A DNA stretch of 64,000 bases from assembly GCA_944381635.1 (NCBI GenBank), contig CALWLY010000010.1, positions 29,750 to 93,749 on the forward strand, read 5' to 3'. Within the stretch, counting starts at the first letter, position 1. Each line of letters opens with the position of its first letter. This document shows, piece after piece, positions 25,960 through 34,766 of this stretch. The translations under genes were made by a program, and so were the position numbers. Below the pieces are notes generated by a model that had not been told where the DNA came from, did not search any database, and worked only from the letters and a program-made list of their open reading frames with translations. This stretch comes from an uncultured Lachnospiraceae bacterium. GTDB lineage: Bacteria; Bacillota; Clostridia; Lachnospirales; Lachnospiraceae.

Positions 25960-26002
25960 TGCCAGAGCCAAAAGATCGTATAATATCTTTTGGCTCTGGC
26001 AT
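25953..26002 (-). terminator. Intrinsic terminator after pnp
   Basis: A perfect 18-bp stem (25959-25976 with 25985-26002) is followed on the minus strand by a T-run. It is the strongest terminator in the window and isolates the housekeeping pnp transcript from the sporulation cluster. Confidence 0.9.
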
Positions 26003-26029
26003 CATTATAGAATTTCTATACAGAAATTT

Positions 26030-28120
26030 TTAAACCTGAGCTACATCTTTCATGGAGAAGCTGATTCTTCCCATTTTGTCTTTTCCAAGGCAAACTACAG
26101 TAACCTTGTCTCCCAGTGTGAGAACATCTTCTACACGGTTGATTCTTTCTTTTGCAATTTTGGAAATGTGAACCATTCCTTCTTTTCCGGGTGCAAACTC
26201 AATGAAAGCACCAAATTCTTTAATGCTTACAACGGTTCCCTTGAAAATCTGGCCTTCTTCAAAGTCTGTGGTGATGATCTTAACCATTTCCACTGCTTTT
26301 TCCATCATTTCCTTATCGGTTCCGCAGATAGATACATTTCCGTCATCGGAAATATCAATCTTAACACCTGTGCGGGCAATGATCTCGTTGATTGTTTTTC
26401 CTCTCTGTCCAACAACATCTCCGATTCTTTCCGGATCGATCTGAACAGAAATGATCTTCGGTGCATAAGGTCCCACTTCCGGTCTCGGCTGCGCGATGCA
26501 GGGTGTCATAACTTCATTTAAGATATATTCTCTTGCTTCCTTGGTTCTGGCAATTGCTTCCTCAACGATAGGTCTTGTCAGTCCGTGAATCTTGATATCC
26601 ATCTGGATTGCTGTGATACCGTCATGAGTACCTGCAACTTTAAAGTCCATATCTCCAAAGAAGTCTTCCAGACCCTGAATATCTGTCAGAACAATATAAT
26701 CATCATCTGTATCGCCTGTCACCAGACCACAGGAAATACCTGCAACCTGTTTTTTGATCGGTACACCTGCTGCCATCAGAGACATTGTAGATGCGCAGAC
26801 AGATGCCTGAGATGTGGAGCCGTTGGATTCAAAAGTTTCGGATACTGTACGGATTGCATAGGGGAATTCTTCCTCGCTGGGCAGTACCGGCACCAGGGCT
26901 TTCTCAGCAAGAGCGCCATGTCCGATTTCACGGCGTCCCGGTCCTCTGGAGGGTTTTGTCTCTCCTACAGAGTAAGAAGGGAAGTTATAGTGGTGCATAT
27001 AACGCTTAGCCACTTCATTTTCATCCAGTCCGTCAATTTTCTGCATTTCAGAAAGAGGAGCCAGTGTAGTAACGGTGCAGATCTGTGTCTGTCCGCGTGT
27101 AAACATAGCAGAGCCGTGAACTCTCGGAATAATATCCACTTCAGCTGCCAGAGGACGGATCTGTGTGATAGCACGGCCATCGGGACGTTTGTGATCTTTT
27201 AAGATCATCTTACGCACTGTCTTTTTCTGATACTGATAAACAGCCTCTCCCAAAACAGCCAGCCACTCTTCGTTATCTGCAAAAGCTTCTTCCAGTCTTG
27301 CTGTAATATTTCTGATATTTTCTTCGCGAACCTGTTTTACATCTGTGAAAACTGCTTCCTCCATCTCCTCCGGAGTAACAATCTTCTTCATAGCTTCAAA
27401 CAGTTCTTCCGGAACTGCGCAGCTTGTATATTCGTGTTTTTTCTTGCCGCATTCTGCAACCATCTGATTGATAAATGCGATCACTGTCTGGTTGATGTCG
27501 TGAGCCAGATAAATTGCTTCCAGCATTTTGTCTTCCGGAACTTCGTTGGCTCCCGCTTCGATCATGATTACTTTTTCAGATGTGGAAGCAACTGTCAGGT
27601 TTAAGTCACCGTTTTTCCACTGTTCCTGAGAAGGATTGATCACAAACTCTCCATCCACAAGACCAACCTGAGTCATAGCGCAGGGGCCGTCGAAAGGAAT
27701 ATCGGAAATGCATGCCGCAATGGCAGAGCCGAGCATAGCTACCAGCTCCGGACGGCAGGCAGGATCTACGGACATTACCAGGTTGTTCAAAGTAACGTCG
27801 TTGCGGTAATCCTTCGGGAACAGAGGACGCATAGGACGGTCGATAACACGGCTTGTCAGCACTGCATTTTCGCTCGCTTTTCCCTCTCTCTTGTTGAATC
27901 CTCCAGGAATTTTTCCTACCGCATACAGTTTCTCTTCATATTCTACAGAAAGCGGGAAAAAGTCGATTCCCTCTCTGGGTTTTTCACTTGCTGTCGCTGT
28001 AGACAATACTGTTGTATCGCCATACTGAATAAATGCAGCTCCGTTTGCCTGTGCTGCTACCCTGCCGATATCTACTCTTAAAGTACGTCCGGCAAGTTCC
28101 ATCGTAAATGTCTTGTACAT
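26030..28120 (-). CDS. pnp: Polyribonucleotide nucleotidyltransferase (PNPase)
   Basis: A 696-residue enzyme of normal length. Two RNase PH domains (about 5-210 and 310-540) contain GGFNKREGKASE and GETKPSRGPGRREIGHGALAE (quoted in part as PSRGPGRREIGHG). A KH domain (about 555-615; DVVGQRGKTINEIIARTG) and an S1 domain (about 625-692; GTVVSIKEFGAFIEF) follow. It degrades RNA from the 3' end with phosphate. It sits next to rpsO in the classic order, 234 bases downstream of it. Confidence 0.97.
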   Translation of the reverse strand: MYKTFTMELAGRTLRVDIGRVAAQANGAAFIQYGDTTVLSTATASEKPREGIDFFPLSVEYEEKLYAVGKIPGGFNKREGKASENAVLTSRVIDRPMRPLFPKDYRNDVTLNNLVMSVDPACRPELVAMLGSAIAACISDIPFDGPCAMTQVGLVDGEFVINPSQEQWKNGDLNLTVASTSEKVIMIEAGANEVPEDKMLEAIYLAHDINQTVIAFINQMVAECGKKKHEYTSCAVPEELFEAMKKIVTPEEMEEAVFTDVKQVREENIRNITARLEEAFADNEEWLAVLGEAVYQYQKKTVRKMILKDHKRPDGRAITQIRPLAAEVDIIPRVHGSAMFTRGQTQICTVTTLAPLSEMQKIDGLDENEVAKRYMHHYNFPSYSVGETKPSRGPGRREIGHGALAEKALVPVLPSEEEFPYAIRTVSETFESNGSTSQASVCASTMSLMAAGVPIKKQVAGISCGLVTGDTDDDYIVLTDIQGLEDFFGDMDFKVAGTHDGITAIQMDIKIHGLTRPIVEEAIARTKEAREYILNEVMTPCIAQPRPEVGPYAPKIISVQIDPERIGDVVGQRGKTINEIIARTGVKIDISDDGNVSICGTDKEMMEKAVEMVKIITTDFEEGQIFKGTVVSIKEFGAFIEFAPGKEGMVHISKIAKERINRVEDVLTLGDKVTVVCLGKDKMGRISFSMKDVAQV

Positions 28121-28300
28121 GTCATCTCTCCTTCTTTTCTTCAGCCTGTCGGCTTTTTTGTTTATCAGGCAGAAGATGCCGAAACTACTGACAAATCCAC
28201 TTGTCTAACGCCAAATGAACTTGTCAGTGGTCTCGGTTGCATTCCTCTGCCCCGGGCTTTCTCTCTTGGCAAAAAGCCCTCCTCCATTAGCCTTATTCCG
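28121..28300 (-). ncRNA. Structured pnp leader region
   Basis: On the minus strand this stretch has arms CTGACAAG (with CTTGTCAG, 28188-28232 area), an interrupted stem around GTTAGACAAG, and a hairpin GCCTGA/TCAGGC close to the pnp start. Enterobacterial pnp leaders are cut by RNase III for autoregulation; whether this one acts likewise is inference. No known riboswitch is recognised. Confidence 0.3.
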
Positions 28301-28301
28301 C

Positions 28302-28345
28302 AAAAATAAGGCGGATGCCAGCCGCAGCCGGCATATTCCGCCTTA
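28302..28345 (-). terminator. Terminator-like hairpin after rpsO
   Basis: TAAGGCGG and CCGCCTTA pair outside ATGCCGGC/GGCTGGCAT, followed on the minus strand by a short T-run. The T-run also starts a second stem GCCTTATT/AATAAGGC. Read-through into pnp is likely, given the usual rpsO-pnp arrangement. Confidence 0.65.
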
Positions 28346-28354
28346 CCAGAGTCA

Positions 28355-28621
28355 TTATTTTCTGATTCCCAGTTTTTCAATTAAAGTACGGTATCTCTCG
28401 ATATCTTTTTCCTTCAGATATGCAAGAAGACCACGTCTCTGACCTACCATCTGCAGAAGACCTCTTCTGGAGTGATGGTCTTTCGGGTTAGCTTTCAGAT
28501 GCTCTGTCAGCTCCTGAATTCTTGCTGTCAGAACTGCTACCTGCACTTCCGGTGAACCTGTGTCACCTTCTGTTCTTGCGTACTCTTTGATGATCGCTGT
28601 TTTCTTTTCTTTAGAAATCAT
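28355..28621 (-). CDS. rpsO: Small ribosomal subunit protein S15
   Basis: An 88-residue protein of exact family length. It has the S15 patterns [20 protein letters not shown] and [22 protein letters not shown], quoted in part as [16 protein letters not shown]. It binds the central 16S rRNA domain early in 30S assembly. A strong AAGGAGG site precedes the ATG, and a structured leader and strong promoter lie upstream. Confidence 0.98.
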   Translation of the reverse strand: MISKEKKTAIIKEYARTEGDTGSPEVQVAVLTARIQELTEHLKANPKDHHSRRGLLQMVGQRRGLLAYLKEKDIERYRTLIEKLGIRK

Positions 28622-28705
28622 TTGTTTTTCCTCCTTATTTTTAACCGCCTGACACTAAGATGCGGGTCGGAGTCTCCCGTCTCTGAGCATCGGCTGAACT
28701 CATAC
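28622..28705 (-). ncRNA. rpsO mRNA leader, possible S15 autoregulatory structure
   Basis: Between the predicted start of transcription and the AAGGAGG site the minus strand can form GATGC/GCATC around a GGG-AG/CTCC-CCC inner stem. AGCC upstream can pair with GGCGG near the ribosome site, giving a three-way junction. S15 leaders in other Firmicutes use such junctions for feedback. This is inference from pairing by eye. Confidence 0.35.
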
Positions 28706-28711
28706 TGTGAC

Positions 28712-28740
28712 AGTATATCATACGGAAAGTTTTCTGTAAA
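28712..28740 (-). promoter_or_regulatory. Strong sigma-A promoter of rpsO
   Basis: TTTACA (28735-28740) and TATACT (28712-28717) on the minus strand are 17 bases apart, with a TG-like context. It lies about 90 bases before the rpsO start. Confidence 0.75.
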
Positions 28741-28829
28741 TATTTTTCTCCTATTTTTGTGAAGGAATTTCATCCCTCATGTGAAACTTTCCTTTTTACG
28801 TAAGCTTTTTGTGAGCGCCGAAATAATTT

Positions 28830-29864
28830 TTACGGAAGTACCCGGCGCACAGAATGAGGTGTACGGTAAGTAGCATTGGAAATACGGATACCTGTTCTGG
28901 GGTTACTTGCATGGATAACCTGTCCGTTTCCGATGTAGATTGCCACGTGGTTGACCGTACCGCCCTTATCATAAAAGATCAAGTCGCCCGGTTTTGCCTC
29001 TGAAAGTGAAATTTTGGTTCCCGACTGGCTCTGTGATACCGATGTTCTGGGAAGTGATACGCCGTACTGTTTAAAGATACTCTGTACAAATCCTGAACAG
29101 TCTGCACCGTTTGTAAGGCTTGTTCCGCCCCAAACGTAAGGATTTCCAAGGAACTGTTTTGCATAGTTTACAAGGTCAACCCGAACATCCGTAATGCCTT
29201 CTCCATATTCGATTTCCGTCATGGTAACGGCTTTTTCCAGATTTTTGGAGATGGTGACATATTCTGCCGAAACATAAGCTTCTTCATCATCCAGCATGAT
29301 CTTTACCCAGCCGTCCAGCACTTCCACAACTTCCAGTTCTTCGCCTTCCGCTACCGTTGTGATGACCGGACAGTCTGTGTTGGGCTCTTCCCTTACACGG
29401 AGACCTCCCGAAGTTGCCACCGCCATATCAGCCGCGATCTCCTGAGCACGGTATCTGGCCTCGTCTCCTGTAATCAGATAGTCCGCACGAACGTATCCGC
29501 TTACTTTTCCGGATTTTATCTGATACCATCCGTTTTCTTCTTTTATTACCTCACAGCCGCCGTTTTTGGGAAGCTTTCCCACCAGTTCGCCGTCCTCTGA
29601 GGGATTTTCCCGTATATTCAAATAATCATTTACTTTAGCTACGCCAAGATTTTCGTAGCCGTACATCGCTTTTCTCTCTGCCTTTACCTCTTCTGCCACC
29701 TGCAGATACTCTTCTTTTTCCACGTTGTCTTCCAGAATGGTTGCCACACCTGCCGAAGGCAGAATGGCACGTATGGTGGAAGCCGCCTGTGCATCCATGG
29801 AATTTGCTCCTGCGAAAAATAATCCCGCAGCCATTGCCAGTATCAGCGCATTTGTTTTTTTCAT
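28830..29864 (-). CDS. Secreted NlpC/P60 peptidase with SH3 domains
   Basis: A 344-residue exported cell-wall hydrolase. A signal peptide (about 1-27, ending MDAQA) is followed by two bacterial SH3 domains (about 75-140, VNDYLNIRENPSEDGELVG; and about 150-210, GGLRVREEPNTDCPVI). The C-terminal NlpC/P60 domain (about 225-344) has Cys256 in GADCSGFVQS and the histidine in NHVAIYIGNG. Such enzymes cut the gamma-D-Glu to diamino-acid bond in peptidoglycan stem peptides. It stands alone behind a consensus promoter, so it is probably expressed constitutively. Confidence 0.92.
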   Translation of the reverse strand: MKKTNALILAMAAGLFFAGANSMDAQAASTIRAILPSAGVATILEDNVEKEEYLQVAEEVKAERKAMYGYENLGVAKVNDYLNIRENPSEDGELVGKLPKNGGCEVIKEENGWYQIKSGKVSGYVRADYLITGDEARYRAQEIAADMAVATSGGLRVREEPNTDCPVITTVAEGEELEVVEVLDGWVKIMLDDEEAYVSAEYVTISKNLEKAVTMTEIEYGEGITDVRVDLVNYAKQFLGNPYVWGGTSLTNGADCSGFVQSIFKQYGVSLPRTSVSQSQSGTKISLSEAKPGDLIFYDKGGTVNHVAIYIGNGQVIHASNPRTGIRISNATYRTPHSVRRVLP

Positions 29865-29943
29865 TCAAAATCTCCTGTTCTGTTTCTGTCCTTCCTTTGA
29901 AATGAAATGTTACAAAATTATTACACTTTATTACACGTTGTTA

Positions 29944-29972
29944 ATTATAGTAAAAACCGCCTGATCTGTCAA
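29944..29972 (-). promoter_or_regulatory. Consensus sigma-A promoter of the NlpC/P60 gene
   Basis: TTGACA (29967-29972) and TATAAT (29944-29949) are both perfect and 17 bases apart on the minus strand. The leader that follows contains a GTGTAATAA-like direct repeat. Confidence 0.85.
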
Positions 29973-29996
29973 CCGGATAGCTTCCGGCTTTTTTTA
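29973..29996 (+). terminator. Plus-strand terminator abutting the NlpC promoter
   Basis: CCGGA and TCCGG pair around TAGCT, followed on the plus strand by C and seven T residues. No plus-strand gene precedes it. It would block antisense transcription into the MFS gene. On the minus strand the hairpin alone may help end the MFS transcript. Confidence 0.5.
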
Positions 29997-30045
29997 CCAT
30001 TCGCAGCCTTTTGCTCACACCATTTGGAAAACTGCACCGACATGC

Positions 30046-31329
30046 TTACTGCTTATTGTCATCTTCGCGACACGGTTCCGGTTCCCGGATCCGTCTGACA
30101 ATCAGCATGGCTGTCACAAATAAAAGCAGCATAAACACAAAAGGCAAGCGGCGGTCAATGCTTGACAGCCATCCTGCAAAATAGCCAAATGGAGAGGAAA
30201 AGGCAATCGTAGAAGCCATGATCAAAGCGTTGATCCTTGCTCTTTCCTGCGGATCGATATTTAACTGGATCAGTGCATCCTTGCGGGGAGTGACCAGCGC
30301 GCTTGCCACAGCAGTCACAAACACATAAATCACAATCCATACAAGATTATTCACCGGAGCAAGCAGCAAAAACAATATGCCCAGCGCATAAAGTGCCAGT
30401 CCGGTCTGCATGGGAGCTCTGAATTTTGAACTGCTGTCCCGATGCTGCACGATTACCATAAAAAACAGCATGACCGCCGCATTTAAAATAGGAAACAGCG
30501 CCAGATACTGATTGGGAAGTTCAAGACGCTGGGTTGCATACAGACTGAAAAAATTCACACTGACCAGATTTGTAATATAAAGTATAACGGATACAGCCAC
30601 CGCTTTCATAATCCTTCTGTCCCTGAGCACTCTGGGAATAAGATGCCTGTATTCCCCCAGCATCCGGGATATCGGAACCTTTTCCGTCTCCGCAATGCGA
30701 ACCTTTCCCTGTCTGGTTTCTTTGCAGTATTTCCAGGTGATCAACGTCTTCATGAGCATGGTTGCCGCAAAGATCAGATATAAAATTCTGAGAACCGGTA
30801 CAACGGAATAGGAATTGATAAACAGACCGGAAAGAGGCGCAAAAAATATTGCCACCAGCCCGCCGATATTTACCCAGGTATAAATCCCTACCAGATCCTT
30901 CGGCTCTGCATCTTCGATCAGAAGGCAGAACCACGCCGTCTGGTTGACCTGTTCAAAACAGTTTAGCAAGGCAGCCGCAAGAAAAAGCCAGATATTATCC
31001 GAAACAGCCCAAACCACGCAAGCTAGTCCCCACCCGAAAAAATCTCCCAGCATAGTAGTACGTTTCCGCCCCAGTTTGTCTGTCAGGATACCGCCGAAAA
31101 AAGAAAAAAACACCTGAACGAACATCGTAATGGACAAGATAGTACCGATCTGTACATCCGTAATTCCCTGGGTATACATATATAATGTGGCAAAAGGGGC
31201 GATAAGATTATAAGGTATTCCCCAAAGGGGCTCAATGAGCACTAAAGTTCGTGGATTCCCCTTGTTTCGCGCTAAAGTTTTTACAAGAGGATGATTTCTT
31301 ATTTTTTTTGCTTTTACTAAAAGATTCAT
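30046..31329 (-). CDS. MFS transporter
   Basis: A 427-residue protein with about twelve membrane segments. The motif after helix 2 is GGILTDKLGRKRTTMLGD, the major-facilitator signature. The chosen ATG (31329) has CAGGAGAG upstream; a longer ORF to 31362 lacks one. It is 51 bases after ribF, but no flavin link is evident. The substrate cannot be predicted. The family includes many drug and sugar exporters, and the C-terminal tail EPEPCREDDNKQ is not informative. Confidence 0.85.
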   Translation of the reverse strand: MNLLVKAKKIRNHPLVKTLARNKGNPRTLVLIEPLWGIPYNLIAPFATLYMYTQGITDVQIGTILSITMFVQVFFSFFGGILTDKLGRKRTTMLGDFFGWGLACVVWAVSDNIWLFLAAALLNCFEQVNQTAWFCLLIEDAEPKDLVGIYTWVNIGGLVAIFFAPLSGLFINSYSVVPVLRILYLIFAATMLMKTLITWKYCKETRQGKVRIAETEKVPISRMLGEYRHLIPRVLRDRRIMKAVAVSVILYITNLVSVNFFSLYATQRLELPNQYLALFPILNAAVMLFFMVIVQHRDSSSKFRAPMQTGLALYALGILFLLLAPVNNLVWIVIYVFVTAVASALVTPRKDALIQLNIDPQERARINALIMASTIAFSSPFGYFAGWLSSIDRRLPFVFMLLLFVTAMLIVRRIREPEPCREDDNKQ

Positions 31330-31380
31330 TGATCTTCTCTCCTGTAGACATTTCTCACACAATAGGAGGAGTGAATTTTG

Positions 31381-32301
31381 CTATCGTGTGAAAAAAAGTT
31401 TTCCATCCTGTATATTCTGCTCCATGGCTGCCTTAAGCTCTTCCACCGAGGAAAATTTTCTCTCCGGCCGTACAAAATGCAACAGCTTTACCGTGATAAA
31501 AGTATCGTAAATTACTTCTGCAAAATCATAGATATAGGTTTCCACAGTAACCTGCCCGCTTCCGTCCACCGTAGGCTTGCAGCCTACATTTGTGACCCCG
31601 CAGTATTTTCCGCCATGAAATTCCACCTCAGAATAGTACACCCCGTTAGGAGGAAGCAGCTTGTCCGGCGGCGGCGTCAGATTCACGGTAGGCATTCCGA
31701 TTTTTCTTCCAAGCTGCCGTCCGTGGATTACCGTGCCCATAACCGAAAAAGGCTCTCCCAAAAGCGCTGCCGCCCGCTCCATCTTTCCTTTTTCCACCAT
31801 GCTGCGCACGTAAGTGGAACTTACTTCCACTCCGTCTTTTTCCACTTTGTCAATGATCCTGACCTGGTAACCGTAGCGTTCTGAAAGGTTCCGCAAAAGA
31901 ACACTATCCCCTTTTCCCTTATCACCAAAGGAAAGATCTGTGCCTGCAGCCACCATAGCCGCCTGAAGCTTTTCATGAAGGATTTCCTGCACAAACCTTT
32001 CCGGCGACATGGACGCTGTCTGTGTGTTTAACGGAAATTCCACCAGAATATCAATGCCAAGCTGCCTGAAAAGACGTCTTTTTTCCTCCTTTGTCGTCAG
32101 CTCTTTTCCGGCATGTCCCGAAAAAAACGCTGTGGGAGAAGGATCGAAAGTAAATACCGCCGAAAGCAGTCCTTCCTTTTTGGCATTTAAAATTTCCCCA
32201 AGCAGCTTTTGATGCCCAATATGAACACCGTCGAATTTCCCGATAGCCACTGCAGTAGGTTTTTCTGTATGAAACTCCGTTGTTCCTGAGATTATCTGCA
32301 T
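31381..32301 (-). CDS. ribF: Bifunctional riboflavin kinase / FAD synthetase
   Basis: A 306-residue enzyme. The N-terminal nucleotidyltransferase domain (about 1-180) has IGKFDGVHIGHQKLL and the TFDPSPTAFF stretch. The C-terminal flavokinase domain (about 185-300) has GRQLGRKIGMPTVNL and NGVYYSEVE. It makes FMN and then FAD. The chosen start MQIISG at 32301 fits the family; upstream codons to 32406 run into truB. It follows truB by 25 bases in the standard nusA-infB-truB-ribF string. Confidence 0.95.
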   Translation of the reverse strand: MQIISGTTEFHTEKPTAVAIGKFDGVHIGHQKLLGEILNAKKEGLLSAVFTFDPSPTAFFSGHAGKELTTKEEKRRLFRQLGIDILVEFPLNTQTASMSPERFVQEILHEKLQAAMVAAGTDLSFGDKGKGDSVLLRNLSERYGYQVRIIDKVEKDGVEVSSTYVRSMVEKGKMERAAALLGEPFSVMGTVIHGRQLGRKIGMPTVNLTPPPDKLLPPNGVYYSEVEFHGGKYCGVTNVGCKPTVDGSGQVTVETYIYDFAEVIYDTFITVKLLHFVRPERKFSSVEELKAAMEQNIQDGKLFFTR

Positions 32302-32326
32302 CTTTCCCGTTTTCCTTCCTGTTTTT

Positions 32327-33247
32327 TCAGAGGAACATTTTCTCCGGTTTCCACCTTTTGTTTTGTTCGTCAAAAAGATAAATGCCATAGAAGCGTCCGC
32401 TCTCATCGTAAAGGCGGGCTTCTTCTCTTTTCTCTGTTTCCCCTGTTGTCTGTCTTATCTTCCCATTGTCATCCCGGCGAATCTGATTGGGATAAAAAGA
32501 ATTTCCGTTCTGAGCCATCACTTCAAATCCGGGTTTTACCGTGATCACCGGCAAGTCGGAAAATACGCTCTCCACACTGACAAGCATTTCCTCAAGAGTT
32601 CCTTCTTTCATCCGTCTCTCCGCCTCTGACAGCGTAATCGCATCTTCTATGGAAAACTGTCCGGAGCGGGTTCTCTTTAAAGAAGCCATGCATGCTCCGC
32701 AGCCCAATTTCTGTCCGATATCGTGACACAGCGTTCTGATATAAGTTCCCTTGGAACAGCTTACCCGCATCGTGACAAAGGGAAGCTGCATATCCAGAAT
32801 TTCCAGCTCCAGAATTTCCACCGGGCGGCTTTTTCTCTCGATTTCCTTCCCTGCTCTGGCCAGCTCGTACAGTCTTTTCCCGTTTACCTTTACCGCCGAG
32901 TACATAGGCGGTATCTGCTCATAGTGTCCGATAAAAGAGAAAATCGCTTCCCTTGCCTGTTCTTCAGTTACATTTACAGGCTTTTCCTCAAGAACCGTGC
33001 CGGAAGTGTCCTGGGTATCGGTCACCTTGCCAAGAAGCATCACTGCTTCATATTCTTTTGTCTTATCGGTAAGCATGTCGCAAAGTCGGGTGGCATTTCC
33101 GAGACATACCGGAAGAACCCCCACCGCATCCGGGTCCAGAGTTCCCGTATGTCCGATTTTTCTCTGTCCGCAGATGCCTCTCAGCTTTGCCACCACATCA
33201 TGAGAGGTAAATCCCTTTTCCTTATAAATGTTTAAAATTCCATTCAT
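32327..33247 (-). CDS. truB: tRNA pseudouridine(55) synthase
   Basis: A 306-residue enzyme with the TruB start GILNIYKEKGFTSHDVVAKLR (quoted in part as KEKGFTSHDVVAKLR). The catalytic aspartate is in GHTGTLDPDAVGVLPVCLG. It makes pseudouridine in the T-loop of tRNAs. Its start overlaps the stop of the upstream DHH gene by four bases. The C-terminal part (about 225-306) is divergent, as is common. Confidence 0.96.
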   Translation of the reverse strand: MNGILNIYKEKGFTSHDVVAKLRGICGQRKIGHTGTLDPDAVGVLPVCLGNATRLCDMLTDKTKEYEAVMLLGKVTDTQDTSGTVLEEKPVNVTEEQAREAIFSFIGHYEQIPPMYSAVKVNGKRLYELARAGKEIERKSRPVEILELEILDMQLPFVTMRVSCSKGTYIRTLCHDIGQKLGCGACMASLKRTRSGQFSIEDAITLSEAERRMKEGTLEEMLVSVESVFSDLPVITVKPGFEVMAQNGNSFYPNQIRRDDNGKIRQTTGETEKREEARLYDESGRFYGIYLFDEQNKRWKPEKMFL

Positions 33248-34206
33248 TCCGGCTTTTCCTCTTTCAGCTGTTTTTCGATATGCAAAGAAAGGTTGTTGAT
33301 AACGTCATGGAACGTTCCCTTCATGGTACATCCTGCCGCTCTCACATGTCCCCCGCCTCCGAAATAAGAGGCAATGGAGGCTACGTCCACTCCGCCGCAG
33401 GAGCGCATGCTCACCTTGTATTCCTGAAGCCCTGTCTCATACATGAAAACAGCGCATTCCACGCCTTTGGTGCTGCGCAGCTGACTGACAATTCCGTCCA
33501 GATCCGACGGACGGGCCCCGTAAAAGTCCATGGTCTTTCTGTCGACAACACTGACAATACATTTTCCATCCAGAAACAGAATACTCTCCAACAGCGCTCT
33601 TCCCAAAATCTGATTTTGGATATAGGTTTTTTCATAAAAAGTCGTATCGATCAGTCTGGAAAAATCAAAGTCGTATTCGATCAGCTTTGCCGCAGTTTTA
33701 AGGGTTTTGGGCTTTGTATTGGAATACTGAAACACACCGGTATCGTGAACGATTCCCATATAAAGCGCCTGCGCGATATCTGCATCCAGCATTTCCTCGT
33801 CTATAACGTCAAAGACAAGTTCACTTGTGGAAGAAGCGTCGGGTACAATATAGTTGATATCACCGGTTCCCTTATTGCTGATATGATGGTCTATATTTAT
33901 CGTCTTTTTAGCCGCGTCAAAATATTTTTCCGCCTCTCCCAGGCGCTCTTTCCCGGCGTCCAGCGCAATGAATACATCCAGAATTTCCGGCTCACTGCCG
34001 GCTTCGGCTATATGCTCAACACCTTTGATACAGTCATAAATATCTGCAGGTCTTTCCAGATAGACCTTGACTTCCGCTTCCGGAAGGGCCTTTTTCAAAA
34101 ACAGATACAGGCCCATGCAGGAACCCACACAGTCTCCGTCCGGGCGAATGTGTCCGCTGATTCCGATGGTTTTTGCTCCTTTTAATTCCTCTAAAATTTT
34201 ATTCAT
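33244..34206 (-). CDS. DHH-family phosphoesterase, NrnA-like
   Basis: A 320-residue DHH/DHHA1 protein. The DHH domain has HIRPDGDCVGSCMGL, VFIALDAG and the name-giving INIDHHISN. The C-terminal DHHA1 domain has GGGGHVRAAGCTMKG. Relatives are oligoribonucleases that also remove phosphate from pAp, or cyclic-dinucleotide breakdown enzymes; the soluble, two-domain form next to rbfA and truB points to NrnA. It overlaps rbfA by eight bases and truB by four. Confidence 0.9.
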   Translation of the reverse strand: MNKILEELKGAKTIGISGHIRPDGDCVGSCMGLYLFLKKALPEAEVKVYLERPADIYDCIKGVEHIAEAGSEPEILDVFIALDAGKERLGEAEKYFDAAKKTINIDHHISNKGTGDINYIVPDASSTSELVFDVIDEEMLDADIAQALYMGIVHDTGVFQYSNTKPKTLKTAAKLIEYDFDFSRLIDTTFYEKTYIQNQILGRALLESILFLDGKCIVSVVDRKTMDFYGARPSDLDGIVSQLRSTKGVECAVFMYETGLQEYKVSMRSCGGVDVASIASYFGGGGHVRAAGCTMKGTFHDVINNLSLHIEKQLKEEKPE

Positions 34207-34588
34207 TCTCTTCTTCTTTCTCTTCCTTCTGCTCCTGTTTTGACATTACCTCGTCAATTTTATGCGACATGTTTACACCGTATGCGATAGACTGATCCAG
34301 AACAAAGGTAATTTCCGGAGTATTTCTTAAGTTAACGGTTTTTGCCAGTCGATTTTTAATGTAGCCTGTGGCACTTTTTAAACCTGCCAGTGTCTCTTTC
34401 TGGGCCTCTTCGTTTCCCAGCACACTGATCCAGGCCTTGCATGTTTTTAAATCCGGGGAAACTTCCACGGACACTACAGAAGTCAACGGACTGATTCTCG
34501 GATCCTTGATCTCCCCGCGGATCGTTTCTGCCAGCACTTTCTGTACTTCGCCGTTAATACGGATATTTTTTACACTGTTTTTTCTCAT
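34199..34588 (-). CDS. rbfA: 30S ribosome-binding factor A
   Basis: A 129-residue KH-type protein that helps mature the 16S 5' end. Its start, RINGEVQKVLAETIRGEIKD, and the middle LKSATGYIKNRLAKTVNLRN match the family. A Glu/Lys-rich tail of about 15 residues ends the protein and overlaps the next gene. It is 178 bases after infB. Confidence 0.95.
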   Translation of the reverse strand: MRKNSVKNIRINGEVQKVLAETIRGEIKDPRISPLTSVVSVEVSPDLKTCKAWISVLGNEEAQKETLAGLKSATGYIKNRLAKTVNLRNTPEITFVLDQSIAYGVNMSHKIDEVMSKQEQKEEKEEENE

Positions 34589-34766
34589 GATACATCCTCC
34601 ATTTCAGAGTACCTGCCTTACACTGCACGGGAACTGCTGTCGGAACAGAGGCCACAGTCAAAGTTCCTGTTCCGCTTTTCCCGGTATGAAACAGCAGAAA
34701 GCGCACACTGAGGGAACCGGAATTTCCGGCTGCCCACAGCTGCGCTTCCCATCCCGGTCCAAAGAC
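34589..34766 (-). other. Structured gap between infB and rbfA
   Basis: No gene is seen in these 178 bases. On the minus strand GCCGGAAATTCCGGTTCC forms a short hairpin inside a GCGCA/TGTGCGC frame, and a later CGGAACAG/CTGTTCCG pair spans about 25 bases. It may be an RNA processing or attenuation site within the operon. Confidence 0.35.

Noticed and set aside
32302..32406. N-terminal extension of ribF
   Set aside because: The extra 35 codons overlap truB, have no ribosome site and lack similarity to RibF starts.
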